Source: Flavobacterium frigoris (GTDB taxonomy: Bacteria > Bacteroidota > Bacteroidia > Flavobacteriales > Flavobacteriaceae). From it: a DNA stretch of 64,000 nt. Both the position numbers and the translations under genes were made by a program. The notes under the pieces are model-generated. The model ran no database searches and was not told the origin of the DNA. It saw only the letters and a list, made by a program, of their open reading frames with translations. Shown here in pieces: positions 1 through 8,760 of this stretch (position 1 is its first letter; each line of letters begins with the position of its first letter). The stretch is from contig NZ_FOFZ01000018.1 in assembly GCF_900111075.1 (NCBI RefSeq), positions 1 to 64,000 of the forward strand. Direction: 5' to 3'.

Positions 1-190
1 ATTTAGAGGCGTGAGAAACATTGAGTTTTTCCTTTTTAGGCTAACTAATATATATGCCTAATTTTTGCTACTCCACAGGTTTTCGTTATGATCCCTTAAA
101 CCTGACTTTTATTGCTCCACAGATTATCGACTTAATCCTTAGTCACTCCATCCTCCTTTACCTCATCTTCAAATCGAAAACACATTGCAT
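1..190. other. gene-free left edge
   Basis: No convincing coding region is visible at the window edge. A weak hairpin, TTAGGC at 36-41 pairing with GCCTAA at 56-61 and followed by five T, could be a terminator for a plus-strand gene lying outside the window. Two short similar phrases containing CTCCACAG occur near 71 and 115. I assign no function to either. Confidence 0.4.
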
Positions 191-223
191 AAAAAAACCA
201 CCTAACAAAAGTTAGATGGTTTT
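191..223 (-). terminator. terminator of tRNA-Thr copy 1
   Basis: An inverted repeat pairs AAACCACCTAAC (195-206) with GTTAGATGGTTT (211-222) across a 4-nt loop, with one G-T type wobble. Read on the minus strand it ends in a T run, which fits an intrinsic terminator. It starts 7 bases past the tRNA 3' end. Confidence 0.8.
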
Positions 224-229
224 AAGATG

Positions 230-303
230 AGCCGGCGGAGGGACTCGAACCCACGACCTGCTGATTACAAATCAGCTGCTCTAGCCAACTGAGCTACGCT
301 GGC
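230..303 (-). tRNA. tRNA-Thr (anticodon TGT), copy 1
   Basis: The minus strand gives a 74-nt cloverleaf with the anticodon stem-loop CTGATTTGTAATCAG (anticodon TGT, threonine) and T-loop TTCGAGT. CCA is not encoded. The acceptor stem (GCCAGCG with CGCCGGC) has one A-C mismatch at pair 4-69, and the T-stem has a T-T mismatch at 50-64. The same mismatches occur in copy 2, so they are not a sequencing slip. It has its own promoter and terminator and is repeated about 236 bp downstream on the plus coordinate. Confidence 0.95.
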
Positions 304-318
304 GTCTCATTTCGGGTG

Positions 319-349
319 CAAATATACAGCAGAATTTCAATTCTCCAAA
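319..349 (-). promoter_or_regulatory. promoter of tRNA-Thr copy 1
   Basis: On the minus strand there is TTTG (346-349), a 19-nt spacer, then TATATTTG (319-326). This matches the Bacteroidota primary-sigma consensus TTTG-N19-TAnnTTTG, 15 bases upstream of the tRNA 5' end. Confidence 0.8.
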
Positions 350-424
350 TAAAAAACCTATTTAATTTAAGATTATTTTTTCTATTCAAAAACTGCCAAA
401 ATGAGTAATCTCACTAGGTCTAAA

Positions 425-459
425 ATAAAAAAACCATCTAACGAAAGTTAGATGGTTTT
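425..459 (-). terminator. terminator of tRNA-Thr copy 2
   Basis: A perfect 12-bp stem joins AAACCATCTAAC (431-442) and GTTAGATGGTTT (447-458) with a GAAA loop. On the minus strand it is followed by a T run. It starts 7 bases past the end of the second tRNA gene, the same spacing as in copy 1. Confidence 0.85.
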
Positions 460-465
460 ACGATG

Positions 466-539
466 AGCCGGCGGAGGGACTCGAACCCACGACCTGCTGA
501 TTACAAATCAGCTGCTCTAGCCAACTGAGCTACGCTGGC
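466..539 (-). tRNA. tRNA-Thr (anticodon TGT), copy 2
   Basis: The 74-nt gene appears identical in sequence to the copy at 230-303, including the A4-C69 and T50-T64 mismatches. The promoter and terminator hairpin are also duplicated, so the duplication unit is about 236 bp and covers a whole monocistronic transcription unit. Confidence 0.95.
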
Positions 540-554
540 GTCTCATTACGGGTG

Positions 555-585
555 CAAATATACAGATGAATTCGTGTTTTCCAAA
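555..585 (-). promoter_or_regulatory. promoter of tRNA-Thr copy 2
   Basis: On the minus strand TTTG (582-585), a 19-nt spacer and TATATTTG (555-562) give an exact Bacteroidota promoter match. Position relative to the tRNA gene is the same as for copy 1. Confidence 0.8.
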
Positions 586-617
586 ACAAATCTGCTATTT
601 TTTATCGTTTTTCTTGA

Positions 618-884
618 CTACAATTCGTTGATTTTAGCAATCAATTGATTTGCAGTTTGTTCCAATTCAACATTGATTTGTTTGAAGTGTGCTTTTTTAT
701 CTTCTACATTCTTAGCGTTCACTTTTGTGATCAAAACATCAAAAGCAGCGATAGCTTCATCAATTAAATCATTAGTTTCAGTTGTTGGTTTGCCAGTAGT
801 AGAAATCTCGAACAAGTAAACTGCTTCAATAATATCTCCTAATACGTAGTTGATGTCTTTTTTTAAGTTCTTAATATTTGCCAT
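618..884 (-). CDS. small conserved protein, helical, unknown function
   Basis: An 88-residue protein starting MANIKNLKKD. The frame is open further upstream to 914, but a TACTTTTG -7 box at 912-919 would place the transcript start inside that extension, so the ATG at 884 is preferred. The protein looks alpha-helical and acidic with no Cys, signal peptide or membrane segment. It resembles a small cytosolic protein seen in Flavobacteriia, which is recollection of the family type and not a search result. It is monocistronic, between tRNA-Thr and manA. Function unknown. Confidence 0.75.
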   Translation of the reverse strand: MANIKNLKKDINYVLGDIIEAVYLFEISTTGKPTTETNDLIDEAIAAFDVLITKVNAKNVEDKKAHFKQINVELEQTANQLIAKINEL

Positions 885-911
885 TTTATTTTTAATTTTA
901 ATTTGCGTCTG

Positions 912-919
912 CAAAAGTA
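912..919 (-). promoter_or_regulatory. -7 box for the small protein at 618-884
   Basis: TACTTTTG on the minus strand fits TAnnTTTG and lies 28 bases upstream of the chosen ATG. No clear -33 TTTG was found at the expected distance, so this is a moderate call. Confidence 0.5.
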
Positions 920-941
920 CATATAATCTTTCTATTACTAA

Positions 942-1916
942 CTATGAAATGTAAATTTCTAAAATTGAAGCTTTTCCACTGATTGCATAATAGTCCATCG
1001 CTGCAGGAATTAGTACTGTGTCTCCTTTTTTGTACTGATAGATATCCTTATTGTACTCTATTTCAAATGCTCCGTCAATACACATATATACCGTAAAACT
1101 ATTTCCAGTCTTCGAAATGTTTATCGCATCTGTCAACGGAATAAAATTTGTCGTGAAATAAGGACAGTTTACAATTGTGTTTGACTGATTTTCTTCCTCT
1201 AAATATTCTCTACGGGTATCTAGCTTGTGATAATTTATAGCTTCAACAGCTAAATCTAAATGCAACTCTCTGGTATTGCCCTGTGCATCTACCCGATCAA
1301 AGTCATAAATTCGATAAGTAATATCTGATGTTTGCTGAATCTCTGCCACTACTAATCCCGCACCTATAGCATGCACCGTTCCTGTTTCAAGAAAGAATAC
1401 ATCCCCTTCTTTTACTTCTACACTATCCAGGATAGAAACTAAGGTTTTACTTTCTACCTTTTCTAAAAATTCTTGTGCATTAGAATCTTCCTTGAAGCCA
1501 ACAATTATCTCCGATCCTTCATCCGCTTGCATGATGTACCACATTTCTGTTTTTCCAAAAGAATTGTGCCTTTTCTTTGCCAAAGCATCATTGGGATGAA
1601 CTTGAATTGATAAGTCTTCTCGAGCATCTAAATATTTAAAGAGTAATGGAAACTGCCTCCCAAAACGTTCATGAACGGCTGTCCCTAACATTTCATTTGG
1701 AGCTTCATCAATAACGTCGGTCAATAACTTCCCTTTCAAATCTCCATTAGCAATGACACTAACATCACCTTCAACGGTTGATAACTCCCAACTTTCTCCT
1801 GTTATATTTGACGTAATTGATTTATTGAGAACGGTTTTCAGTTTTTCGCCCCCCCAAATCCTCTCCTTTAATATGGGATTAAACTGTAATGGATATATTT
1901 TTTTACTCATTTTCAT
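942..1916 (-). CDS. manA: mannose-6-phosphate isomerase, class I
   Basis: This 324-residue protein interconverts fructose-6-phosphate and mannose-6-phosphate, the entry to GDP-mannose and hence to GDP-fucose made by gmd/fcl at 48.6-50.7 kb. The zinc site is visible: QVHPND at about 105-110, KTEMW with Glu at about 124, and GTVHAIGAG further on. The length is that of the short class-I PMI of Bacteroidota. A second in-frame Met at residue 3 is an equally possible start. A TATATTTG -7 box at 1948-1955 lies just upstream in the 56-bp gap to the peroxiredoxin gene. Confidence 0.92.
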   Translation of the reverse strand: MKMSKKIYPLQFNPILKERIWGGEKLKTVLNKSITSNITGESWELSTVEGDVSVIANGDLKGKLLTDVIDEAPNEMLGTAVHERFGRQFPLLFKYLDAREDLSIQVHPNDALAKKRHNSFGKTEMWYIMQADEGSEIIVGFKEDSNAQEFLEKVESKTLVSILDSVEVKEGDVFFLETGTVHAIGAGLVVAEIQQTSDITYRIYDFDRVDAQGNTRELHLDLAVEAINYHKLDTRREYLEEENQSNTIVNCPYFTTNFIPLTDAINISKTGNSFTVYMCIDGAFEIEYNKDIYQYKKGDTVLIPAAMDYYAISGKASILEIYIS

Positions 1917-1947
1917 TTATTTTAAAAAAACAGCTTTCTCTGTTTTA

Positions 1948-1955
1948 CAAATATA
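1948..1955 (-). promoter_or_regulatory. -7 box upstream of manA
   Basis: TATATTTG on the minus strand, identical to the tRNA promoter -7 boxes, sits 32 bases before the manA start. No good -33 TTTG was seen. Confidence 0.5.
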
Positions 1956-1972
1956 TAATGCTGTTTTCTGAA

Positions 1973-2431
1973 TTAAGAAACTAGTTTTTTAACTGCTTCT
2001 AACGCTTTTGGAATATGTTTTGAAGCCATCATACTATCAAAAATCATTATTATTACTCCTTCTTTGTCGGTAACATAAGTCACTCTTCCCGGAAGCAAAC
2101 CGAACATTCCAGAAGGAACGCCAAAAAGTTTCCTGATTTTCTTATCGTGATCTGATAAAAGAATAAACGGCAATTTATACTGTTTGGAGAATTTTTGATG
2201 AGACTCGACACTATCACTACTAATTCCAATAACCTCAGCGCCTAAGTCTTTGAAGTCTTCATATTGATCTCTAAAGCTGCATGCCTGTGCGGTGCATCCT
2301 GGTGTATTGTCTTTAGGATAAAAATAAATGACTAATGGTTTTTGTCCAACTAATTTTTGACTGTTAAAGTCATTTCCATTGGTATCTTTCGCTTTAAAAT
2401 TCGGAATACTATCCCCTATTTTTAATTCCAT
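1973..2431 (-). CDS. bcp: thioredoxin-dependent peroxiredoxin, Bcp/PrxQ type
   Basis: A 152-residue cytosolic peroxidase that reduces hydroperoxides using thioredoxin. The active-site segment YPKDNTPGCTAQAC carries the peroxidatic Cys46 and the resolving Cys51 five residues later, as in atypical 2-Cys PrxQ/Bcp proteins. Length is normal. Its ATG overlaps the stop of the upstream PTPS-family gene (TAATG), so the two are translationally coupled and very likely in one transcript. Confidence 0.93.
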   Translation of the reverse strand: MELKIGDSIPNFKAKDTNGNDFNSQKLVGQKPLVIYFYPKDNTPGCTAQACSFRDQYEDFKDLGAEVIGISSDSVESHQKFSKQYKLPFILLSDHDKKIRKLFGVPSGMFGLLPGRVTYVTDKEGVIIMIFDSMMASKHIPKALEAVKKLVS

Positions 2432-2841
2432 TACTCTCCTTTATACGTTACGAAATTACGGGGAGTCTCATATAGAATGACTTCTAAATCAAATTCTGCC
2501 TTAATTCTCTTTCTTATTTTATTCCAAATAACCACGACTATATTCTCGGCTGTAGGATTGAGGTTTTCAAATTCGGGAACATCTACATTTAAATTTTTAT
2601 GATCGAACTGATTCTCTACCTCGTCTTTAATGATATCCGATAAAATCTTTATATCCATGACATAACCAGTCTCAGGATCAATTTCACCAGTAACACCTAC
2701 AATTAACTCATAGTTGTGTCCGTGATAATTAGGATTGTTGCATTTTCCAAAGACAGCATCATTTTTCTCGAAAGTCCAATCCTTACGATACAATCGATGT
2801 GCTGCGTTAAAATGAGCCTTTCTACTTATAGTTACTTTCAT
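2431..2841 (-). CDS. 6-pyruvoyl-tetrahydropterin synthase family (PTPS/QueD)
   Basis: A 136-residue pterin-forming enzyme acting on dihydroneopterin triphosphate. Zinc ligands are visible as AAHR (His15) and YHGHN (His40, His42), with catalytic Cys34 in FGKCNNP and His76 in FDHKNLN. The Cys-x5-HGH spacing and the closing YKGE resemble eukaryotic PTPS rather than the Cys-x3-HGH of classical QueD. It could serve queuosine or tetrahydropterin synthesis; sequence alone does not decide. It is coupled to the peroxiredoxin gene by a one-base overlap. Confidence 0.88.
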   Translation of the reverse strand: MKVTISRKAHFNAAHRLYRKDWTFEKNDAVFGKCNNPNYHGHNYELIVGVTGEIDPETGYVMDIKILSDIIKDEVENQFDHKNLNVDVPEFENLNPTAENIVVVIWNKIRKRIKAEFDLEVILYETPRNFVTYKGE

Positions 2842-2922
2842 ACTTATTTATAATTTAAACCTTTGCCTCCGTTAGAAATCACGAATGAATTTTGGATAAG
2901 CAAATTAAGGGTTAGGATAGTA

Positions 2923-3450
2923 TTAAATTTTATGATCTTCCAAAAAATGATAGAATTCATCGAAAATTATTTTAAACCAAACGGTATAAATCTCAGGATG
3001 TTCTTGCATGTCATATTTCACTTCATCAATAGCCATCCATTTCCAGGCTTCTACCTCTTCTGGATTTATCAGTGGACTTTCATCATAATAACCAATCATG
3101 ACATGATCAAGCTCATGCTCTGTTAAACCATTATCAAACGGAGCTTTGTATATAAAATGAAAAAGTTCTTTGAGTTCTGTTTTAAAACCCATTTCTTCAA
3201 ACAATCGTCTACTCCCAGCCTCAATATTTGACTCCCCTTCCCTTTGATGACTACAACAGGTGTTTGTCCAAAGTAGCGGAGAATGATATTTTTGATGAGC
3301 ACGCTGTTGCAGCATGATTTCATTTTTACTATTCAAAACAAAAACTGAAAAAGCACGATGTAAAACTGCTTTTTCATGCGCCTCTAACTTGGGCATCAAT
3401 CCAATTTGTTCATCGTCCTTATTAACTAATATTACATTTTCTTCTATCAT
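2923..3450 (-). CDS. idi: isopentenyl-diphosphate delta-isomerase, type I
   Basis: A 175-residue Nudix-fold enzyme that interconverts IPP and DMAPP for isoprenoid synthesis (quinones, undecaprenol, carotenoids). Visible motifs are WTNTCCSH (catalytic Cys at about 66), the Nudix-like EAGSRRLFEEMG and TEHELDHV with the metal/catalytic Glu residues. The frame stays open to 3480, but a TATTTTTG -7 box at 3468-3475 lies in that stretch, so I chose the ATG at 3450 (MIEENVIL). Length then fits the family. Confidence 0.93.
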   Translation of the reverse strand: MIEENVILVNKDDEQIGLMPKLEAHEKAVLHRAFSVFVLNSKNEIMLQQRAHQKYHSPLLWTNTCCSHQREGESNIEAGSRRLFEEMGFKTELKELFHFIYKAPFDNGLTEHELDHVMIGYYDESPLINPEEVEAWKWMAIDEVKYDMQEHPEIYTVWFKIIFDEFYHFLEDHKI

Positions 3451-3589
3451 AATTATTTTTAGCGTTACAAAAATACACAAAAGTTAAATAATAGCGTATC
3501 CTTTAACGTTCTGTTTCGATTTGTTGAAGTTAAAACAATTCGTTGGAATTAGATCTGTATTCGATAAAAACCATTCGCAGATTCTTTCT

Positions 3590-3597
3590 TACTTTTG
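3590..3597 (+). promoter_or_regulatory. -7 box upstream of the GNAT gene
   Basis: TACTTTTG fits TAnnTTTG and lies 16 bases before the ATG at 3614. The -33 element is not clear. Confidence 0.45.
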
Positions 3598-3613
3598 ATA
3601 ACCAAAAACCGCT

Positions 3614-4081
3614 ATGAAAATGAATAAAATAAATATCCGCAAAGCACGACTAGAAGACTTGAAGTTACTTCTAGAATTTGAAAAAGGAATCATTACTGCC
3701 GAACGCCCTTTTGACCCTACTTTAAAAGAGGGTAAAATTAATTATTACGACATCGAAATGATGATTAGCGCACCGCATATTGAAATACTCGTTGCTGAAA
3801 TCGACTCTGAAATTGTAGGCTCCGGTTATGCTCGAATAGAAACAGCAAAACCCTATTTGAATCACGACAGTTACGCTTATCTAGGATTTATGTATACGGA
3901 TCCCAAATACAGAGGAAAGGGAATCAATGGAATTATTATTAATACCCTAAAAGAATGGTGTCAGTCTCAAAACATAACAGAAATGAGGTTAGATGTCTAT
4001 AATGATAATCCCTCGGCAATTAGAGCTTATGAAAAAGTGGGATTTAAAAAACATTTAGTTAACATGAGAACAGGATTATAA
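3614..4081 (+). CDS. GNAT-family N-acetyltransferase
   Basis: A 155-residue GCN5-related acetyltransferase using acetyl-CoA. The acetyl-CoA loop is visible as YRGKGING (R/Q-x-x-G-x-G/A type) and the C-terminal motif B as NPSAIRAYEKVGF. The substrate cannot be told from sequence. It is a lone plus-strand gene between idi and msrB. The second in-frame Met at residue 3 is an alternative start. Confidence 0.88.
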   Translation: MKMNKINIRKARLEDLKLLLEFEKGIITAERPFDPTLKEGKINYYDIEMMISAPHIEILVAEIDSEIVGSGYARIETAKPYLNHDSYAYLGFMYTDPKYRGKGINGIIINTLKEWCQSQNITEMRLDVYNDNPSAIRAYEKVGFKKHLVNMRTGL

Positions 4082-4290
4082 GAATTAGTCAGCAGCAAAA
4101 TCAAAAACACTTTCTATCCATAAATAACAATAGTTAAAACTTATATAAATAGCTGTTAATACCCAAAGTATAACACACCACAAAGCAGAATCGATGCTTA
4201 TATTTGTTACAAACAATAAAATAAAACCATTAACTATCAAAACGGCATACTAAAACAGGTGTTCCTACCCCAAACGACTAGCACTTACAC

Positions 4291-4848
4291 ATGCAAAGAA
4301 TAGCAATTATGAGCTCTATATTTTTGCTTCAGTTACTTCTATCTATTACCTACGGCCAAACAGCGAAAAAGCAAACTAAACTACAAAAATCAAAAATTAT
4401 GGAAAATAAAATTAGCAAACCGGAAAACCCATTTTATTCTAATACAGATACCACAGAACTACATCTGACGGATGCCGAGTGGAAAAAAGTATTACCCGAA
4501 GATGTGTATGAAGTAACTAGAAATGCCGATACCGAAAGACCTTTTACAGGAAAATTTTGGAACACAGATGAAAAAGGAACCTATTACTGTGCGGCCTGCG
4601 GTAACAAATTATTTCGTTCTGGAGCCAAATTTTCAAGTAGCTGCGGTTGGCCGAGTTTTTTCGAACAAGACAATAAAAACAGTGTTATTTATAAAAAAGA
4701 CAACTCGCTAGGCATGGAGCGAATTGAAGCCCTTTGTGGAAGATGTGATGGTCATTTAGGTCATCTTTTTGATGATGGCCCTGCCCCCACGGGAAAAAGA
4801 TACTGCATGAATTCTATAGCCCTTGACTTTATAGCTGATACAGAATAA
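4291..4848 (+). CDS. msrB: peptide-methionine (R)-S-oxide reductase, exported
   Basis: A 185-residue MsrB with an N-terminal signal peptide (hydrophobic residues about 5-20, ending near TYG-QT). It repairs R-methionine sulfoxide in proteins of the envelope. Zinc ligands are the pairs C100/C103 (CAAC) and C149/C152 (CGRC); the catalytic Cys is C172 in RYCMNS. C118 in CGWPSF lies where many MsrBs have a recycling Cys. A linker of about 40 residues precedes the domain. No Lys-rich lipobox Cys is seen at the signal cleavage site, so it is likely soluble periplasmic. Confidence 0.93.
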   Translation: MQRIAIMSSIFLLQLLLSITYGQTAKKQTKLQKSKIMENKISKPENPFYSNTDTTELHLTDAEWKKVLPEDVYEVTRNADTERPFTGKFWNTDEKGTYYCAACGNKLFRSGAKFSSSCGWPSFFEQDNKNSVIYKKDNSLGMERIEALCGRCDGHLGHLFDDGPAPTGKRYCMNSIALDFIADTE

Positions 4849-5226
4849 CAAATTCAAAACAATTCCAATCATTTCATGGACAAGTTGAAAAACAACGACC
4901 AATCTTGTTTTTCGACTTGCTTTCATACATTGAAATTAAAGATAGCGAATTAATCGCAACCAATAATAGTGGCTAAAAAAACATTAAACCTATAATAATA
5001 CCTCTAAATTTTTACTGAAAAAAGGAATAGTTCCGCTAAAATAAATCATTTTATAAGCCAAAATCGCAAACTATAATTTATTTTTATCCGAATGATTTAC
5101 TACCAAATAATTAAATAATATCGCATCGTTTTTTATGTATCTTTACCTGATTTTTATTAAAAAAGGAATCTTAAATTATTACGATTTAAAAGCATAAAAA
5201 TACCGCAGTATTTAATTTAATATTCT
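4849..5226. other. gene-free spacer before sensor kinase
   Basis: This 378-bp AT-rich spacer separates msrB from the hybrid kinase. No ORF with plausible content, no hairpin terminator with a T run and no clear TTTG-N19-TAnnTTTG promoter was found. TATCTTTA near 5136 is a near-match to a -7 box only. Confidence 0.5.
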
Positions 5227-7689
5227 ATGGATAGTAGCGACTACATCAGCCTATTTGAACAATCTCCAGCGCTATTACTAGTGTTAGATTCCCATTTTAA
5301 TATAGTTACTATCTCTGATGCCTATTTAAAAGCTACAATGACTGAACGGGCAGATGTTGTAAACAAAAGCATTTTTGATGTGTTTCCTGATAATCCCACA
5401 AATAAATCGTCAGACGTACTGAATAAGTTACGGACTTCTTTAAATCGCGTACTTCAGTATCATGTTGCCGATAAAATGGACATTCAAAAACATGATATTA
5501 GAAGACCCCGATCAGAAGGGGGTGAATTTGAAGAACGCTACTGGAGTGTTGTTAACTCACCATTGCTAGACAAAAATAATAATGTGAATTACATCATTCA
5601 GATGATTGAAGATGTGACTGAAAATAAAGAACTGAAAAATCATATTGCACTATTAGCAGAATCATACGAATATTCCGAAGAAATTATTGCGACGATCAAT
5701 GAACCCATGTTGATACTCAATGAAGACTTAGAAATCAAATCGGCCAGTAAATCTTTTTGTAAAGAATATTCCATCCGTAAGGACGAGGCCGAAGGAATTG
5801 CTCTTTTCGACCTAAACAACAAGCAATGGGATATCCCAGAATTACGCTTGCTAATTCAAAATATTCTTACCATTGACATAAGTTCTCAGGATCTGGAAGT
5901 AACAAATCTATTTTCTGATAGAGGTGAAAAAACAATATTATTTAATGCTAAAAGCATTTATCAAAAAACACATGGAGAGCAATTAATCCTTTTGGCAATC
6001 AAAGATATTTCTGAAGTACGGCGATTATCCGTTGAACTTCAATCGAAAGAAAAAAAAGCATGGGAGAAACAGCGTGAGACTGAAAAAAAAGCATCGAAAA
6101 AAATTGAAGACAGTGAGAAACGCTATAATATGTTGCTTACTAAATCCCCTTTTGCCATAGCAATATTAAAAGGTGAAAAGATGGTAGTTACTTTAGCAAA
6201 TGACAGTATCAAAAACATGTGGGGAAAGGGTAATGACGTCGAAGGAAAAGAATTTACCACTATTTTGCCTGAACTTAAGGATAAGGAATTTCCTGTATTG
6301 TTGAATAAGGTCTACACCACAGGAATTCCGTTTTACGGAAATGAACTTTTGGCGCCTTTAGTTCGCAATGGCCAATTAGAGCAGGCTTATTTTAACTTTG
6401 TATATCAGCCTTATTATGAGGCAGACAAAACGATATCGGGAGTAACTATAATCGCCTACGAAGTAACCGAACAAGTCTTGGCAAAAAACGCATTAATTGA
6501 ATCAAAAATTAATGCAGAGCAAAAAACACTTATTGCAGAAGAAGCCGTGAGGTCAAAGCAGCAATTTTTGTCAAATATGAGCCATGAGATTAGAACTCCA
6601 ATGAATGCGATTATTGGATTTACCAATGTCGTTTTAAAGACAGAGTTAAATCAATCCCAAACCGAATATATTACTGCCATAAAAGAATCAGGAGATGCTT
6701 TAATTATTTTAATTAATGACATCTTAGACATAGCAAAGGTAGATGCTGGAATGATGAGCTTTGAGAAAACGGCTTTTAAACTATCGAAGTCCATTTCTGC
6801 GACGCTTCATCTTTTTGAACAAAAGATGTTGGAAAAAAACATAGCGCTATCCCATAACTATGATCCAGCTATCCCTACACTTTTGATTGGGGATCCGATG
6901 CGTTTGCGTCAAATTATTTTAAATTTAATGAGTAACGCTCTTAAATTTACTTCAAAAGGAAAAATAAGCGTAAACACGCGCCTGTTGAACGAGGATACTG
7001 AATCTTGTACCATTGAAATTCTTGTAACCGACACGGGCATTGGAATTGCTCAAGACAGACTCGCGCACATCTTTAAAAATTTCGAACAGGCTACAAAAGC
7101 AATTAGTAATTCTTATGGAGGAACAGGGCTCGGTCTTGCTATCGTTAAGCAATTGGTCGAAATGCAAGGAGGAACAATAATAGCATTTAGTGAAGAAGGA
7201 AAAGGATCCTCTTTTGGGTTTACAATGAATTTTATGAAACCGAACCCAAAAGAAATCGCAAGCGCCACCGAACTGGCAACGATAGGACTTGATATTTCCA
7301 AAGAATCAACGACCAAAGGAATAAAAGTATTAGTTGTCGAAGACGTAATCTTAAATCAACTTTTAATTAAAATAATATTATTAGATTTTGGATTTGATAT
7401 TGAGATAGCTGATAATGGCCAGATTGCTGTCGATTTACTTCAAAAAAATGACTATGATATCGTTTTAATGGACTTACAAATGCCAATAATGAATGGTTTT
7501 GAGACTACCTCATACATCCGTAATGTTCTGAATTCTAAAATTCCAATTATTGCCCTTACTGCTGATGTCACCACTGCCGACGTAGAAAAATGCATCTCCG
7601 TAGGAATGGATGATTACATATCCAAACCAATTGATGAAAAATTATTGTACGACAAAATCCACAAACATCTTTTAAAAAAAATAAGTTAG
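5227..7689 (+). CDS. hybrid sensor histidine kinase with PAS domains and receiver
   Basis: An 820-residue soluble signalling protein. In order: a PAS domain (about 5-135), a second PAS-like domain (about 140-270), a charged linker rich in Lys/Glu (about 275-300, coiled-coil-like), a third PAS (about 300-425), HisKA with phospho-acceptor His453 in NMSHEIRTPMN, HATPase_c (about 555-680, with GGTGLGLAI), and a C-terminal receiver with phospho-acceptor Asp749 in VLMDLQMP. No transmembrane segment is visible, so it should sense a cytosolic cue. No response-regulator gene adjoins it. The ligand is unknown. Confidence 0.95.
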   Translation: MDSSDYISLFEQSPALLLVLDSHFNIVTISDAYLKATMTERADVVNKSIFDVFPDNPTNKSSDVLNKLRTSLNRVLQYHVADKMDIQKHDIRRPRSEGGEFEERYWSVVNSPLLDKNNNVNYIIQMIEDVTENKELKNHIALLAESYEYSEEIIATINEPMLILNEDLEIKSASKSFCKEYSIRKDEAEGIALFDLNNKQWDIPELRLLIQNILTIDISSQDLEVTNLFSDRGEKTILFNAKSIYQKTHGEQLILLAIKDISEVRRLSVELQSKEKKAWEKQRETEKKASKKIEDSEKRYNMLLTKSPFAIAILKGEKMVVTLANDSIKNMWGKGNDVEGKEFTTILPELKDKEFPVLLNKVYTTGIPFYGNELLAPLVRNGQLEQAYFNFVYQPYYEADKTISGVTIIAYEVTEQVLAKNALIESKINAEQKTLIAEEAVRSKQQFLSNMSHEIRTPMNAIIGFTNVVLKTELNQSQTEYITAIKESGDALIILINDILDIAKVDAGMMSFEKTAFKLSKSISATLHLFEQKMLEKNIALSHNYDPAIPTLLIGDPMRLRQIILNLMSNALKFTSKGKISVNTRLLNEDTESCTIEILVTDTGIGIAQDRLAHIFKNFEQATKAISNSYGGTGLGLAIVKQLVEMQGGTIIAFSEEGKGSSFGFTMNFMKPNPKEIASATELATIGLDISKESTTKGIKVLVVEDVILNQLLIKIILLDFGFDIEIADNGQIAVDLLQKNDYDIVLMDLQMPIMNGFETTSYIRNVLNSKIPIIALTADVTTADVEKCISVGMDDYISKPIDEKLLYDKIHKHLLKKIS

Positions 7690-7777
7690 CTAACATCAAT
7701 TATATCTTTTTTATGATTGTAGAAAACCCTACTGATTTTTAATTCACTTTGCCTTTCAAAGAAATACAATTTTAAAT

Positions 7778-8734
7778 ATGAAAGCACTTACTTTTTCGGC
7801 ATTTGGTACTTCAGATGTTCTTGAATATATCGACATACCAACACCAACTCTTAAAAAAAATGAAATTCTAGTCGAAATGCGTGCGATAGGATTAAATTAT
7901 GCAGATGTGTACCGCCGAAAAGGAAATTATCATTTAAAAGGAAATCCTCCTTTTATTGCAGGTTACGAAGGTGCAGGTGTAGTGGTTGATTCAAACAATA
8001 CTAAGTTCAATGTTGGAGATCGTATTGCATTTGCTGATGTCCCCTTAGCTAATGCAGAATTGGTAGCCGTTCAAATTGAACATGCTATTCCTTTACCAGA
8101 TGCCATTAGTTTCGAAACCGCCGCCACCATTCTTCTTCAAGGATTAACCGCTCATTATTTAGCGACTGACAGTCATAAAACACAAAAAGGAGAAACAGTA
8201 CTCATCCATGCTTCAGCGGGAGGAGTCGGTCAGTTTTTGACTCAAATCAGCAAATTATTAGGCGCCTCCGTTATTGGTCTAACCTCATCAGCATCTAAAG
8301 CAGAAATGGCTTTAAAAAACGGAGCTAACAAAGTGTTTTTATATTCTGAAGACTGGAAATCTAAGGTATTATCATACTGTCCCAATGGAGTAGATGTAGT
8401 TTACGACAGTGTAGGCAGCACATTAAGTGATAGTTTTGAAGTAACCAAAACTTGTGGACAAGTAGTATTTTTTGGTATGGCAGGCGGAGATCCAGATTTT
8501 ATCAACCCAAGAATGTTAATGGACACTTCAAAAACCTTAACCGGTGGTGATTTATGGAGCTATTTAACATCTAAAAAACAACGCATTAAAAGAGCCCATC
8601 AATTGTTTGACTGGATTAGCAGCAATAAAATTACTATTGCAACTCCTACTACCTTTAAATTATCTGAAGGTAAAAAAGCACATGATTTCTTGGAAAGCAG
8701 AAAAAGTACTGGGAAAATAATTCTGATTCCTTAA
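7778..8734 (+). CDS. zinc-less quinone oxidoreductase (MDR superfamily)
   Basis: A 318-residue NAD(P)H-dependent oxidoreductase of the quinone oxidoreductase branch of the medium-chain dehydrogenases. The N-terminal GroES-like part is followed by the Rossmann motif ASAGGVGQ (about 145-152). No catalytic or structural zinc-binding Cys cluster is present, as expected for QOR. Likely cytosolic; the substrate is not predictable. A strong hairpin terminator follows at 8761-8795. Confidence 0.9.
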   Translation: MKALTFSAFGTSDVLEYIDIPTPTLKKNEILVEMRAIGLNYADVYRRKGNYHLKGNPPFIAGYEGAGVVVDSNNTKFNVGDRIAFADVPLANAELVAVQIEHAIPLPDAISFETAATILLQGLTAHYLATDSHKTQKGETVLIHASAGGVGQFLTQISKLLGASVIGLTSSASKAEMALKNGANKVFLYSEDWKSKVLSYCPNGVDVVYDSVGSTLSDSFEVTKTCGQVVFFGMAGGDPDFINPRMLMDTSKTLTGGDLWSYLTSKKQRIKRAHQLFDWISSNKITIATPTTFKLSEGKKAHDFLESRKSTGKIILIP

Positions 8735-8760
8735 TTAGAAAGAACAACTAAAAATACCAA

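Noticed and set aside
1753-1971. 72-residue plus-strand frame antisense to manA
   Set aside because: A shadow of manA with no start signal and no protein-like pattern.
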